From a virus: 40,405 bases of DNA. This document shows positions 1 through 7,320 of the stretch, piece by piece. The notes under the pieces are model-generated. The model ran no database searches. It was not told the origin of the DNA and was given only the letters and a program-made list of their open reading frames with translations. A program made the translations under genes and the position numbers. Location of the stretch: the IMG/VR virus record IMGVR_UViG_3300044695_007193, positions 1-40,405 of that record; one strand, given 5' to 3'. The stretch's first letter is position 1; the number at the start of each line of letters is the position of its first letter.

Positions 1-447
1 ACGGCGACCAGGTTCGCAAAACATCGCGTAAGTGCCAAACGTGCCATCGTCAAAATAGAGTTCATGGACCTCGGAGTAGAAGTTGGAGTTGGCCAAGTTC
101 AGCTGGACGATCTCGGAGCACTGCTGGAACCACGTCTTGGCCTTGTCGTTGTCTTTGATGGCCGCGGGTGGTTCGTAAACAAACCACCGGCTGTCCGCCG
201 GCGACATGTAAGACAGCTGACCATTGGCCAGCACCGCGTTGGCGTAAATCGCCGTGGAATCGAAGAGCACGTCATTGCGTGACGTGTCCGGGTATTCCTT
301 CTTGTTGACGATCTCCGCCTTGCGGGGCAAACAAAAGTCCGCGATGTCCTGCCACATGGTGTCCCAGACCTTGCGGTTGGACAGCAGGTCCTGGTGGCGG
401 GTGAGCACATACTCCCCCAGCCGGACAAGATCAGCCTTTTGTTCCAT
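1..447 (-). CDS. Portal protein, N-terminal part (truncated by window edge)
   Basis: This is the first 149 codons of a T7-like head-to-tail connector (portal), running off the left edge with no stop. The protein sequence is identical to the N-terminus of the full gene at 38669-40369; every difference between the two copies is silent. The start ATG (445-447) is set by the same MEQKADL beginning. Upstream there is no Shine-Dalgarno sequence; the motif GGATTAGTCGAAA ends 3 bases before the ATG. In the circular genome this and the right-hand copy are one gene. Confidence 0.93.
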   Translation of the reverse strand, partial: MEQKADLVRLGEYVLTRHQDLLSNRKVWDTMWQDIADFCLPRKAEIVNKKEYPDTSRNDVLFDSTAIYANAVLANGQLSYMSPADSRWFVYEPPAAIKDNDKAKTWFQQCSEIVQLNLANSNFYSEVHELYFDDGTFGTYAMFCEPGRR

Positions 448-450
448 GTC

Positions 451-463
451 TTTCGACTAATCC
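451..463 (+). repeat. 13-mer motif copy 1 (TTTCGACTAATCC)
   Basis: Exact copy of the dispersed word, between the stop of the proline-rich gene and the portal ATG. On the coding strand it reads GGATTAGTCGAAA, followed by GAC and ATG. The same copy appears at 40373-40385 in the end overlap. Confidence 0.9.
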
Positions 464-853
464 CTAACCGAGAAGCGAGCGCGGTCCGGTGGCCGGATTG
501 AAGTAGCCGCCGGTTTCGCCGGCGAGAAGCGTCTTGGCTTGGCCTTGGCGTTTCTGCTGCTGCATGCGGTTGCTGGTCTGGGCCTCGGCGGCCTCGACGC
601 GGTTGGGACCGCTGGCCGGCGGCGGCGGAGGAGCAGGAGCCGGTGGCGGAGGAGGAGGAGGAGGAAGCGGAGCCGGGGCCGGCATGGCAGGCATCTTCGG
701 CATCGGCGGAGGTGGCGGAGGTGGCGGCGGGGGCGGAGGTGTGGGCATGGCCGGCATCGGCTGCGGGCGTGGCGCGGGACGTGAGCCACCGCCAAACATG
801 CCGCCGTAATTGCGACACGTCAGATCGAGGCGTGAGCGAGTGTAGAATCTCAT
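464..853 (-). CDS. Proline-rich small virion-module protein
   Basis: A 129-residue protein whose middle (about residues 20-80) is dominated by proline runs mixed with Ala and Met. The C-terminal part (QQQKRQGQAKTLLAGETGG) resembles the conserved tails of small proteins found beside portal genes in podoviruses. The start overlaps the previous stop as ATGA, and the gene lies directly before the portal. The function is unknown; by position it may be a minor head or core component. The DNA of the proline tract is a long G-rich, GGN-type repeat on the plus strand. The residue pattern and coupled position support it being real, though low-complexity sequence limits certainty. Confidence 0.7.
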   Translation of the reverse strand: MRFYTRSRLDLTCRNYGGMFGGGSRPAPRPQPMPAMPTPPPPPPPPPPPPMPKMPAMPAPAPLPPPPPPPPAPAPPPPPASGPNRVEAAEAQTSNRMQQQKRQGQAKTLLAGETGGYFNPATGPRSLLG

Positions 854-1263
854 GGTCGTTGTGTGATTTGTTGGAATCTTTTGATCGGAAAAAACAACAT
901 GCGGTCATGCTTGCGCCTTTCCCATGCAGCGAGAGGTAGCGCGTACGGCATCCAGCGCAACACTTTTTCGACTAATCCCGCCCAATTTTCAAATGTGGGG
1001 TTTCGCGTGGCATAGGCATAGATGTACCAGCAATCGCAATCTTCGCGGTCGAAGACCACGGCGGGGTTGCGGATATCGTCCTGGTCCGCGGTGCTCTCGA
1101 CGGGCCGGCCCATGAGGAATTCCTCCGGGGTGGAGAAGACATAACCGTGGAGCAAATGCAGTTGCAGGTCTTGCTGGAAGGTGCGCGGACTGTCCGCATC
1201 GTAGAGTTCGTAGACCAGTTGGGCGGGTGGTTTCATGTTTAGATTTGTCACAAATTTCGACAT
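850..1263 (-). CDS. Conserved phage protein of unknown function
   Basis: A 137-residue soluble protein between terminase and the proline-rich protein. It has no signal peptide or membrane segment. The sequence is balanced and gene-like, with several Trp and Tyr residues (DCWYIYAYATRNPTFENW). A second in-frame ATG lies 9 codons in, before MKPPAQ; neither start has a Shine-Dalgarno sequence, so the start is uncertain. It ends in an ATGA overlap with the next gene. I do not recognise a named family. A copy of the 13-mer motif lies inside and encodes GLVEK with a TTA leucine codon. Confidence 0.72.
   Translation of the reverse strand: MSKFVTNLNMKPPAQLVYELYDADSPRTFQQDLQLHLLHGYVFSTPEEFLMGRPVESTADQDDIRNPAVVFDREDCDCWYIYAYATRNPTFENWAGLVEKVLRWMPYALPLAAWERRKHDRMLFFPIKRFQQITQRP
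966..978 (+). repeat. 13-mer motif copy 2 (TTTCGACTAATCC)
   Basis: Exact copy inside the 137-residue conserved gene. Read on the coding strand in frame it gives Gly-Leu-Val-Glu-Lys, with TTA for leucine. Confidence 0.9.
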
Positions 1264-1294
1264 GTTTTGGTTACATGTTTACGGCGTCTACATG

Positions 1295-2824
1295 TCACCG
1301 GCGCACCACGATGTTGTCGCGGAATCCGGTGCGAACGATGACCGGATCACGGCGGGCCGGTCCACCCATGGGCAGCATGCCGGCCACCTCGGCCTCGGCC
1401 AGCATGCGGAGCGCATCGCTCGGGTGGCTCGACCAATCATGCACCGGCTCGTTGTTGGTGAGGCCCGTGGCGCTGACCGGCTTGTAGTGATAGGCGGCCA
1501 AGGCATCGAGGCCGTGTTCACAAAAGGGCAGCCGAAAGGTAAAACGTGGGAGCAGCTGTCGCAGACGGTTGATGCCCACCCAGATGTCGTTGGTCCGAGG
1601 CACCACGCGGATGTTGGTGAGGCCGGCGGATTGCAATTCGTTGGCAAAGGTTCGCCCGGACGTGTTGGTAGTCATGCCGTCATGCGGCAGGATGTGCATG
1701 CCAAAGGGGTATTGCTTGCCCAGCATGTGCGCCACGCGGTGGACAGGACTCATGTCCAGGTTCATGTCGAGATCGATGACGCGGATCTCTTCGTTCACGA
1801 TCTGGAAATACCAGCACACCGTGTTGACCGGAGAGCCGAGATCCCAGCTGGTATGCACCAAGGCATTGTGATCGTAAGGCCGCGGAGCTATTGCGCCCTC
1901 GCTTCGCAGGCGGTCGATCATGTCCGCGTAGATAGCTCCCTCGACGGGGGCCTTGAAACACTCCTCCACGGTCGAAGGGAATTCGCGGTAAATGAAAAGC
2001 CCGAGGTTCTTCTCTTGCCGGTCATACCATAGGCGCTGCCCCGGGGTTAGCTTGTGCTTGATCTCGTCCTCGAGGGACGCGAGGTAGCGTTGATTGATGG
2101 CACTGATCGTGTCCGCGGGACCTTCGAGCGTGTACGTGGGATCTCGCCACCACGGGAAGAAAACCACGCGCCAATCGGCCTCGGTCTTCTCCGCCTCGGG
2201 CGTTTCCATGGCGGTCTTAACCAGATTCCAAAGGTGCCCTCCCCTGCCCCCTTTCCACGTGGTTTCCACCACAATGGAGCCGTGCTCGGCGGATGGTATT
2301 GCGCCCGTGAGGATTTCCTCGGAGCGTTTAGGATCGTCAGCCTGGATGACGCCCCACTCGCTCAAGTGCAGCCAGTTGTTCGTTCCACCGCGGGAGCGCA
2401 GGCCGGCGAACAGGCTCGACGCGGCGTCACCGTTCACTGTGATTTCAATCACGCTCCCGCTGTCGCGCAGGAATTTGATGTTCCCGCGCATACCTTTGGG
2501 GAGATTGTCCAAGGCTACTTTGACAATAGTCGAAAGTTTGCGCTCCGCATCGGCCATGGACTGATCGACAATCGAGCACTGGCTGCCCGCATTCCACAGG
2601 ATCTGATCGGCCAGCAGGATATCGATGCCCGTGCTCATGCCCAGCCGGCGGGCTTTGAGTATAATTAACCTTCGGCACTTTTCCTTTAATAAGAGTTCAA
2701 AGACGCGCTGCTGCTCCGGGCGCGGCGTGAACCTAATCAGACGGCCATCGGTGGGCCGTTTGATCTTGTAGATGTTGTTGAGCCGCCAGAGCGGATCAGC
2801 CAAGTTTTGCTTGGTTTCCTGCAC
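1295..2824 (-). CDS. terL: Terminase large subunit
   Basis: The packaging motor ATPase and nuclease that cuts and translocates DNA into the prohead. With the GTG start proposed here the protein has 509 residues. An adenine-binding Q-like region (RPEQQRVFELLLKEK) leads to the Walker A variant KARRLGMST (about residues 57-65), then Walker B (NNWLHLSEWG, 149-158) and the ETTWKG motif near 187. The C-terminal nuclease shows TSWDLG (D328), HDG (382) and HPSDALR (D470), spaced as in phage terminases. The frame stays open further upstream, but that part only shadows the small subunit gene. No ATG precedes Walker A, so GTG at 2822-2824 or a TTG slightly downstream is the likely start, overlapping the end of the small subunit gene. 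Confidence 0.93.
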   Translation of the reverse strand: MQETKQNLADPLWRLNNIYKIKRPTDGRLIRFTPRPEQQRVFELLLKEKCRRLIILKARRLGMSTGIDILLADQILWNAGSQCSIVDQSMADAERKLSTIVKVALDNLPKGMRGNIKFLRDSGSVIEITVNGDAASSLFAGLRSRGGTNNWLHLSEWGVIQADDPKRSEEILTGAIPSAEHGSIVVETTWKGGRGGHLWNLVKTAMETPEAEKTEADWRVVFFPWWRDPTYTLEGPADTISAINQRYLASLEDEIKHKLTPGQRLWYDRQEKNLGLFIYREFPSTVEECFKAPVEGAIYADMIDRLRSEGAIAPRPYDHNALVHTSWDLGSPVNTVCWYFQIVNEEIRVIDLDMNLDMSPVHRVAHMLGKQYPFGMHILPHDGMTTNTSGRTFANELQSAGLTNIRVVPRTNDIWVGINRLRQLLPRFTFRLPFCEHGLDALAAYHYKPVSATGLTNNEPVHDWSSHPSDALRMLAEAEVAGMLPMGGPARRDPVIVRTGFRDNIVVRR

Positions 2825-3284
2825 GTATTTCGGCCATTGCTTGGGCCAAGGTGTCGCTGACGCCGTGTTCGACTTTATCGGGTTCGGCAAGGCCCAGCAG
2901 TTTGACCAAAGAGTTGTTGGCGTTGATCGCGGCGGAGTATTGCTTGTCTTGAGATGACAGTTGTAACAGCAATTCGTAGCGGGCCTTGGCCTTGGCAATT
3001 TCCAGATCGCGGTCCTTGGCGTTGGCCTCGCGGATGCGTTTGTTGGCCTCGGCTACGTAACGTGCCGCCGTGGATTCACATACGCCAAAGCCATTTTCAC
3101 AACTTTCCACAACTTCAGAGTAAGGTAATCCGCGGACAATCCACTTCACCACCGCCCGGATGCGCTGTTCCAATTCCACCTGGCTGGTCTTGTCACCACG
3201 CGGACGCGGAGCCGGCGTTTCCACCGGCTCGTCGTTGAGCATGTGCGTGATGTCCGCGATGTCCACGTCAGAAGGGGATGTCAT
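2796..3284 (-). CDS. Terminase small subunit (putative)
   Basis: About 162 residues. The N-terminal part is charged and Pro-rich. A central helix-turn-helix-like segment (SEVVESCENGFGVCESTAARYVAEA, split here by function into a turn at FGV and a recognition helix at ESTAARYV) fits DNA recognition at the packaging site. A long C-terminal helical region is rich in Ala, Lys and Gln. It lies directly upstream of, and overlaps, the large subunit gene, which is the usual place for this protein. The ATG at 3284 has GGAGG close by and overlaps the end of the SSB-like gene; a longer reading from 3362 is possible but less likely. The assignment rests on position and the DNA-binding pattern. Confidence 0.75.
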   Translation of the reverse strand: MTSPSDVDIADITHMLNDEPVETPAPRPRGDKTSQVELEQRIRAVVKWIVRGLPYSEVVESCENGFGVCESTAARYVAEANKRIREANAKDRDLEIAKAKARYELLLQLSSQDKQYSAAINANNSLVKLLGLAEPDKVEHGVSDTLAQAMAEIRAGNQAKLG

Positions 3285-3549
3285 CGTCCTCCGCGGTTGA
3301 AGCTGCGAGGGCGGGTTTGGGGGCCGGCGTGGATTTGGTTTGGAGGTGACGCCAGTTGCCAATGATCGGGCCTTTGATGCCCTTCTCGCGCATTTCCTTG
3401 GTCACGTCCTGGACGATAAAGCCATCGTCCCCGTATTCGCCGGTGCCGTTTTTATTCTCAAAGAATACGCCGTTAAGGTAGGTGCCCTTCTCGCCTTTGT
3501 AGAGGAGGTCCTTGTCGATCTTCGTTACGTCGATTTTGTATTTGATCAT
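3268..3549 (-). CDS. SSB-like single-stranded DNA-binding protein
   Basis: A 93-residue protein ending in acidic residues followed by DDDIPF, the same tip that bacterial SSB uses to recruit replication and repair partners. The body is short and beta-rich (KGTYLNGVFFENKNG, GFIVQDVTKE, IKGPIIGNW), resembling compact SSB-like proteins of other phages. It is shorter than cellular SSB. It sits in the replication and recombination block with RecT, RecE and RusA. The ATG is preceded by AGGA about 13 bases upstream, and motif copy 3 ends 21 bases upstream. Confidence 0.75.
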   Translation of the reverse strand: MIKYKIDVTKIDKDLLYKGEKGTYLNGVFFENKNGTGEYGDDGFIVQDVTKEMREKGIKGPIIGNWRHLQTKSTPAPKPALAASTAEDDDIPF

Positions 3550-3560
3550 AAATCAGTTTC

Positions 3561-3761
3561 CTATTTCCGCTTTCGACTAATCCTTGTAAAGAGTTCTCTG
3601 TGCGTATGGACCCAAAAAACCGCCGCGCCTGCGGTGCCCACGTCTGCCGGCGTGACCGCGTTGTCGCTGCACGTGCCCAAGGGAGCTATATTTTGCAGGG
3701 CATTCATGACCTCCGCGGGGTCCATGCCGTTTTGCTCGATGTAGGATTCAAGGCTATTCAT
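3561..3761 (-). CDS. Small unknown protein
   Basis: A 66-residue protein starting MNSLESYIEQNGMDPAEV. Its ATG overlaps the previous stop as ATGA. The C-terminus is basic and ends in RISRKRK, within which lies motif copy 3. No known domain is visible. The longer frame upstream (to 3974) shadows the neighbouring gene and is not used. Confidence 0.6.
   Translation of the reverse strand: MNSLESYIEQNGMDPAEVMNALQNIAPLGTCSDNAVTPADVGTAGAAVFWVHTHRELFTRISRKRK
3571..3583 (+). repeat. 13-mer motif copy 3 (TTTCGACTAATCC)
   Basis: Exact copy in the last codons of the 66-residue gene, 21 bases upstream of the SSB-like gene's ATG. Here it is read in a frame giving Ile-Ser-Arg-Lys rather than GLVE. Confidence 0.9.
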
Positions 3762-3964
3762 TCCACGCGAATGGGGTGAGCGGCCACGGTCACGCGCCAC
3801 AGGTCGATGAACGAGGAGATGACCGGCTCGAGGTGAGGCGAAGGGATCACGGCATTGTCTGCGGCCAGCTGGCAGTAATCCTTGTAAAGATCCAGGATCA
3901 GTTCCATGGCCTCGGCACTGAAGCGTGCGTAGGCCACGGTGGATTTTTCGTAGGGGCAACTCAT
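3758..3964 (-). CDS. Small unknown early protein
   Basis: A 68-residue protein (starting MSCPYEKSTVAYARF), helical in appearance with the pattern EAMELILDLYKDYCQLAADN. It overlaps its neighbours on both sides by ATGA junctions, which fixes its start and supports translation as part of the early operon. No family is recognised. Confidence 0.62.
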   Translation of the reverse strand: MSCPYEKSTVAYARFSAEAMELILDLYKDYCQLAADNAVIPSPHLEPVISSFIDLWRVTVAAHPIRVE

Positions 3965-4560
3965 TGTGCTGCACCTTTCAGCCGATTAAAAATCAAATCG
4001 TGCGCGGCAAGTATTACGTCCATTAGTTCTGGGCAAATCTGCGTAATCGGAGTCTCTTGGTTGGCGATCTTGAGTGCCGCCAACGGAAGCAAGGCTTCCT
4101 CGGCGCACTCACGCCATTGGTCGCGCTGTCCAGCCAAGTTGCGAACTAACTGACCAAACTCCCTTGCATCTCCCACCGCGCATCCAGCGTCCACAAGTGC
4201 GCCAGAAACTTGCGATACAACAACGCCGCGCTCGTTAGATGAAGCGATTGCCTCGTCGCGTTGTTGGCGAATATCCCACAGCCCCAGCTTGTGCAAAACC
4301 GCCTCCTGTATATCTGGGCGCGGCTCATCTATATCTTTCCTTAACTGCGAAACGATTTCTTTTGCGGCCTGCACGCAGGAAACAAGCGTTGTGTGATACG
4401 CTGGGTGAAGGCCGATTTTTTGAAGTTCTCCAGTGGCCCATGCAATCGTTGCACGCGCCTCGTCACGTTGATCCTCCAGTTCAGCCAAAGCATCAAACAC
4501 GTTAATCTTGCCTTGCCGCCAACGCTCCATTGCCTCTCTGGTGTGTGGGTGGTCGCTCAT
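3961..4560 (-). CDS. Coiled-coil unknown protein
   Basis: A 199-residue protein, strongly helical and charged (for example ALAELEDQRDEARATI and LRKDIDEPRPDIQEAV), suggesting coiled-coil segments. It has no signal peptide. It joins the replication gene by an ATGA overlap at its start and the next small gene at its end. The base composition is somewhat more AT-rich than its neighbours, which could reflect more recent acquisition. No function can be assigned. Confidence 0.65.
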   Translation of the reverse strand: MSDHPHTREAMERWRQGKINVFDALAELEDQRDEARATIAWATGELQKIGLHPAYHTTLVSCVQAAKEIVSQLRKDIDEPRPDIQEAVLHKLGLWDIRQQRDEAIASSNERGVVVSQVSGALVDAGCAVGDAREFGQLVRNLAGQRDQWRECAEEALLPLAALKIANQETPITQICPELMDVILAAHDLIFNRLKGAAQ

Positions 4561-5426
4561 GCCGCAATGACCTCCTCCATTTTGGCAATCTTGGCGCGGA
4601 TCTCGCGGGCCTTTTCCCTGCCTTCAGCATTCCACTCGGTTTCCCACGGGCAATTGCCTTTGGCTTGTCGCCAGCGGCTGTCGGCTTTCATTCGCTCCAA
4701 TTCGGCCTGTAGCGCGTTTTTCTTTTCCTTGGCCTCCCAGACACTCAAGGGTTTAGTCGAAAGCCCAGAGGCCCCATTCCGCGCAAATGCGGTGCCATTG
4801 CGGTTCTCATTGGCTTTCCATCGCTCGCCAAATGCCTTGAGCGCGTTGCGCCAGTTCCGAAATGGCTGTCCGTCCTTGCCGGTCCACTCCCCGTCCGGGC
4901 TGATTGGTCTGGCTTCGCATTCATTCCAGAATATTTCAGCCAGCCTTGCCTCGACGCCCATCATGCTCGCGGCGGTCTGCACCTCCTCGAGGCTTGGGCT
5001 TTGTATTACATTAGATTTCCTTTCCTTACCTTTCCTTACATTAGGTAGAGCGTGGGCTACAGCATCTGCTTGAGCGTGTGCTTTAGCGTGCGCTTGAGCA
5101 TCTGCTTTCTTCGCCTTGCCACCGCGGCTGCCACGCTCGCGCATTGTCTTCGCAAACTCCTCGGTTTTAGTGGGATAGTGAAAGACGAGCAGATCGTCCC
5201 CAATCCAGTTCCACAGCATGGTCTGCTTGTTGACCTCCTCCAAGGTCACGCCGGCCACCTGCTGCCATTGCCGGTCTTTCCAATCGCGGCAAGCGCGAAT
5301 GATGCCCGTGTTCTCCTGGTCCGCGCAAAAGGCCAGCAGGCAGAGCCACGTAGCGCGGTCCACCGGATCGGCCCCCAGAAAGTCTGGGGACCGGAGCACG
5401 GCAATTTCGATGTTGAGATGTTTCAT
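4557..5426 (-). CDS. Replication initiator-like protein (lambda O / replisome-organiser type)
   Basis: A 289-residue protein. The N-terminal part (about 1-110) looks like the winged-helix domain of phage replisome organisers: short helices, then VEEVNKQ-like and WIGDDLLVFHYPTKTEEF segments. A low-complexity Ala-His-Gln linker follows (about 108-125), then a C-terminal helical region containing FWNECEARP and FRNWRNALKAFGERW, similar to the tail of DnaD/O-like proteins. The linker is encoded by 12-base direct repeats next to an AT-rich stretch, as in lambda, where the origin lies inside gene O. Neighbours RusA and SSB-like agree. Start and end are fixed by ATGA overlaps. The family call is inference from architecture and context. 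Confidence 0.65.
   Translation of the reverse strand: MKHLNIEIAVLRSPDFLGADPVDRATWLCLLAFCADQENTGIIRACRDWKDRQWQQVAGVTLEEVNKQTMLWNWIGDDLLVFHYPTKTEEFAKTMRERGSRGGKAKKADAQAHAKAHAQADAVAHALPNVRKGKERKSNVIQSPSLEEVQTAASMMGVEARLAEIFWNECEARPISPDGEWTGKDGQPFRNWRNALKAFGERWKANENRNGTAFARNGASGLSTKPLSVWEAKEKKNALQAELERMKADSRWRQAKGNCPWETEWNAEGREKAREIRAKIAKMEEVIAA
4750..4762 (-). repeat. 13-mer motif copy 4 (variant, reversed)
   Basis: Reads GGTTTAGTCGAAA on the plus strand, the opposite orientation to most copies, inside the replication gene. The coding strand reads Gly-Leu-Ser-Thr-Lys. Confidence 0.8.
5001..5103. other. Candidate replication origin (12-base iterons plus AT-rich stretch)
   Basis: Four 12-base units lie head to tail at 5056-5103: GCTACAGCATCT, GCTTGAGCGTGT, GCTTTAGCGTGC and GCTTGAGCATCT. 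Directly beside them, 5001-5044 is unusually AT-rich and pyrimidine-rich, with TTACATTAG repeated at 5006-5014 and 5036-5044. The whole lies in the linker of the O-like gene. Iterons next to an unwinding region within the initiator gene is the lambda arrangement. The repeat could instead exist only because of the Ala-His codons. Confidence 0.5.
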
Positions 5427-5821
5427 TTGAGTAAGTCTTTGAGTTCGATTTCCAGGCGGGCATCCCCGCTCCGGGCTTTGGTAATGATGAGTTGATCGAT
5501 GAGGGCGTCATCCTCGAGCCAGCCGGCGGGGACCAAGCAGTCCAAGACGCCCTTGGCCAGATTGTCCACGTCCGGCCTCACGCCATGGGTTTTCTCCAGC
5601 GGCCTTGCCTTCACCGGCGCGAACCAAAAGCGGATCGTCACCAGAACAGGCCAATCGACGGGTTTGCGTGGCGCATGCCGGCGGAGTTCCGCGGTAAGAC
5701 GGTCCTTGGCGTCCTGCACCTTTTTCTTGGTGTAGAACATGACGCGCCCACCGCGGACCATGACGCCCTTTTGTTGGGCGGTCACCGTGTCCGGCTGGCC
5801 CTGGATGACGGCCTTGATCAC
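5423..5821 (-). CDS. rusA: RusA-family Holliday junction resolvase
   Basis: 132 residues from a GTG start that overlaps the previous stop (GTGA). RusA enzymes are small dimers that cut four-way DNA junctions. The signature VRPDVDNLAKGVLD is present with D84, D86, K90 and D94, followed by WLEDDALI (D104/D105), matching the acidic metal-binding residues and the catalytic lysine of the family. The length fits. The protein acts on recombination and replication intermediates beside RecT and RecE and may tidy branched DNA before packaging. A longer frame extends upstream but only shadows neighbouring genes. Confidence 0.9.
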   Translation of the reverse strand: MIKAVIQGQPDTVTAQQKGVMVRGGRVMFYTKKKVQDAKDRLTAELRRHAPRKPVDWPVLVTIRFWFAPVKARPLEKTHGVRPDVDNLAKGVLDCLVPAGWLEDDALIDQLIITKARSGDARLEIELKDLLK

Positions 5822-6111
5822 GCGGCCACCCCTTTGTAAACCGCCAGCGCACGGGCGTGAGCCTCTTTGCGGCTGGCATGTTTCCATCCGGCCCGCTCGA
5901 TGATGCCACTGCGGAGCGCGGCCATGAACCGCGCCCCCATGGCATTGGCCTTGGGCGGATTGCCCACCCAGGCGCGAACATCTTCCGCGGTGAATTCCGC
6001 CCCGCTCCGAGCCATGGACACGATGAGGCTGTCGGCCTCGTCCTTCCACTGGTCTGGCGTGGCCTCGTTGACCAAAGCCATGCCCTGGTCGCGTAGTTCG
6101 GTTCCGGTCAT
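5818..6111 (-). CDS. Small conserved phage protein, possible winged-helix
   Basis: A 97-residue protein (MTGTELRDQGMALV). The pattern FTAEDVRAWVG, then NAMGARFMAALRSGIIERAGW, recalls a family of small phage early proteins with a winged-helix-like layout often found near replication genes. The molecular function is unknown. It is joined to both neighbours by overlapping start and stop codons. Confidence 0.7.
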   Translation of the reverse strand: MTGTELRDQGMALVNEATPDQWKDEADSLIVSMARSGAEFTAEDVRAWVGNPPKANAMGARFMAALRSGIIERAGWKHASRKEAHARALAVYKGVAA

Positions 6112-6314
6112 TGTGCTTCCTCCTCGATGTCCAAGGTGGGATTGGGAGCGGACCGGATCTGGTCAACGCGGGCGGTGAGCCAGCGACCATTGTCTTCACG
6201 TGCGACCGTGAAATAGTCGTTCTCACCGCCACCGCAATCGACGCCGTATTGAATGCGACAAGCGCATGCAACGCCGTCCACGTAGACGCGCTCTTTGACA
6301 GGCCAGACGGTCAT
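6108..6314 (-). CDS. Small unknown protein
   Basis: A 68-residue protein with a central VACACRIQYGVDCGGGENDYFTV segment that looks beta-rich and holds three cysteines, and an acidic C-terminus (DIEEEAQ). It is coupled to both neighbours by ATGA overlaps. No family is recognised. The paired cysteines (C18, C20, C27 by count) might bind metal, but spacing alone is weak evidence. Confidence 0.58.
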   Translation of the reverse strand: MTVWPVKERVYVDGVACACRIQYGVDCGGGENDYFTVAREDNGRWLTARVDQIRSAPNPTLDIEEEAQ

Positions 6315-6514
6315 ATCTGGGCCTCCTTGGCCGCGGCATTAAGCGTGTCGCTGGTTGTGCGGCGGTGTTCCAACTCGGCCATAAACTCGGCCACCATGTG
6401 GTCGCCGGTCATGCGGTCGGTGAGCGTGTTGAGCCATTCCAGTGCCCACACCAAATCGAGCGTGACTTGAGCGTGCGCGACAAGTGCCTCAACGAGCGGA
6501 TTGGGTTCGCTCAT
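6311..6514 (-). CDS. Small helical unknown protein
   Basis: A 67-residue protein starting MSEPNPLVEALVAHAQ, predicted helical throughout. The ATG overlaps the stop of the RecE-like gene (ATGA). The frame continues far upstream, but that part is only the antisense-free shadow of RecE. Function unknown. Confidence 0.58.
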   Translation of the reverse strand: MSEPNPLVEALVAHAQVTLDLVWALEWLNTLTDRMTGDHMVAEFMAELEHRRTTSDTLNAAAKEAQI

Positions 6515-7320
6515 AGCAAACCCTCCGCTTGTTTCTGCATCCACGCCGGCAGGCCGATGACCGTGATCTCCTCGGTGAATCCGGGCCAGCTGTTCTTCTC
6601 GGTGCAATCGCGGACCCGGGCCAGGTCGCGCTGATACTCGGCGCGTCCCAGTTCGATAGCTTCCTGCGAGAGCGAATAAACGGCGGTCGCATACGGGGCC
6701 TCTTTCTCGACCACGATGAAGACGAAGTCGGACTTGTCGATACCCACCAGCCGGCACAGATCGATGTAATAGGCCGCCTGCACGTGGTAGCGGAATTTGC
6801 CAAGGCTCCGCTCGAATTCCTGCGGGTCCGCGGACGCCGAGGTCTTCAGATCGGGTATGACACTTCCGCCCACCAGAGCGTCGAGACGCGCCTTGCGGAT
6901 CGTCCCGTGCTCATCCTCCGCGAAGAGGCACTGCTCGGTCTTCGCGTTGGTAAGGATGCGCTTGGCCATCGGATGCGCCCAGACAGAGCGCACCATCCCG
7001 TGGATCGTGTCAGCTTCCTGTGACGTTATCACAGGTAATGTCTGCTCGGCTTTCCACGCCTTGCCCTCTTTCGTTGTGAAGAGCATGCCCTCGGGCTTGA
7101 TCACGTACGCGCCGGCCATGGTGTCCGGCTCGAGCACGGCCCGATGGACCAAGCTGCCGAGACGCATGGCGGGCGTCTGCACGTTTTCGACTAACCCATC
7201 TCGACGGGCCTTGTAATGCGCCGGCGTGCGCGGTGCGGCAATCCAATCCAGATCGCTTTTGCTGATTCCTTCGGCTCGGCGGTAAGACGCCTCGGCCATG
7301 GTGAGGACTCCGGTTTCCAT
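6511..7320 (-). CDS. RecE/ExoVIII-like exonuclease
   Basis: A 269-residue PD-(D/E)XK nuclease of the type paired with RecT. It has GSLVHRAVLEP (H59-60 region), RKARLDALVGG with D147, IPDLKTS with D157 and K159 (the D-x-K core), and then the helix FRYHVQAAYYID carrying the Q-x-x-x-Y signature of the RecB-like nuclease fold. It chews 5' ends of double-stranded DNA so that RecT can anneal the exposed strand. The start METG overlaps the RecT stop as TAATG. Motif copy 5 lies inside and encodes GLVEN using TTA. Confidence 0.88.
   Translation of the reverse strand: METGVLTMAEASYRRAEGISKSDLDWIAAPRTPAHYKARRDGLVENVQTPAMRLGSLVHRAVLEPDTMAGAYVIKPEGMLFTTKEGKAWKAEQTLPVITSQEADTIHGMVRSVWAHPMAKRILTNAKTEQCLFAEDEHGTIRKARLDALVGGSVIPDLKTSASADPQEFERSLGKFRYHVQAAYYIDLCRLVGIDKSDFVFIVVEKEAPYATAVYSLSQEAIELGRAEYQRDLARVRDCTEKNSWPGFTEEITVIGLPAWMQKQAEGLL
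7185..7197 (+). repeat. 13-mer motif copy 5 (TTTCGACTAACCC)
   Basis: Copy with C at the variable position, inside the RecE-like gene, read in frame as Gly-Leu-Val-Glu-Asn with TTA for leucine. Confidence 0.85.

Larger units (their letters stand above)
1..483. repeat. Left copy of near-identical end overlap
   Basis: This stretch matches 39923-40405 colinearly with no insertion or deletion. By eye there are 16 mismatches in 483 bases. Thirteen lie in the portal reading frame and three in the last codons and stop of the proline-rich gene; all are synonymous (the stop changes from TAG to TAA). This marks circle closure of a contig assembled from two closely related genomes rather than an exact physical terminal repeat. 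Confidence 0.9.

Noticed and set aside
451-463. Motif as a T7-type RNA polymerase promoter
   Set aside because: It shares only CGACT with the T7 promoter, has both orientations relative to genes, and no RNA polymerase gene is present.
1-483. Exact direct terminal repeat as in T7
   Set aside because: The two copies differ at 16 positions, so they are not an exact repeat; circle closure of mixed strains explains them better.
2523-2536. Another motif copy (ATAGTCGAAAG) in the terminase gene
   Set aside because: Only the core TAGTCGAAA matches; the other four positions mostly differ, so chance is likely.
2825-2998. Longer N-terminus for the terminase large subunit
   Set aside because: The extra part is low-complexity Pro/Thr/Asn and lies wholly over the small subunit gene in another frame.
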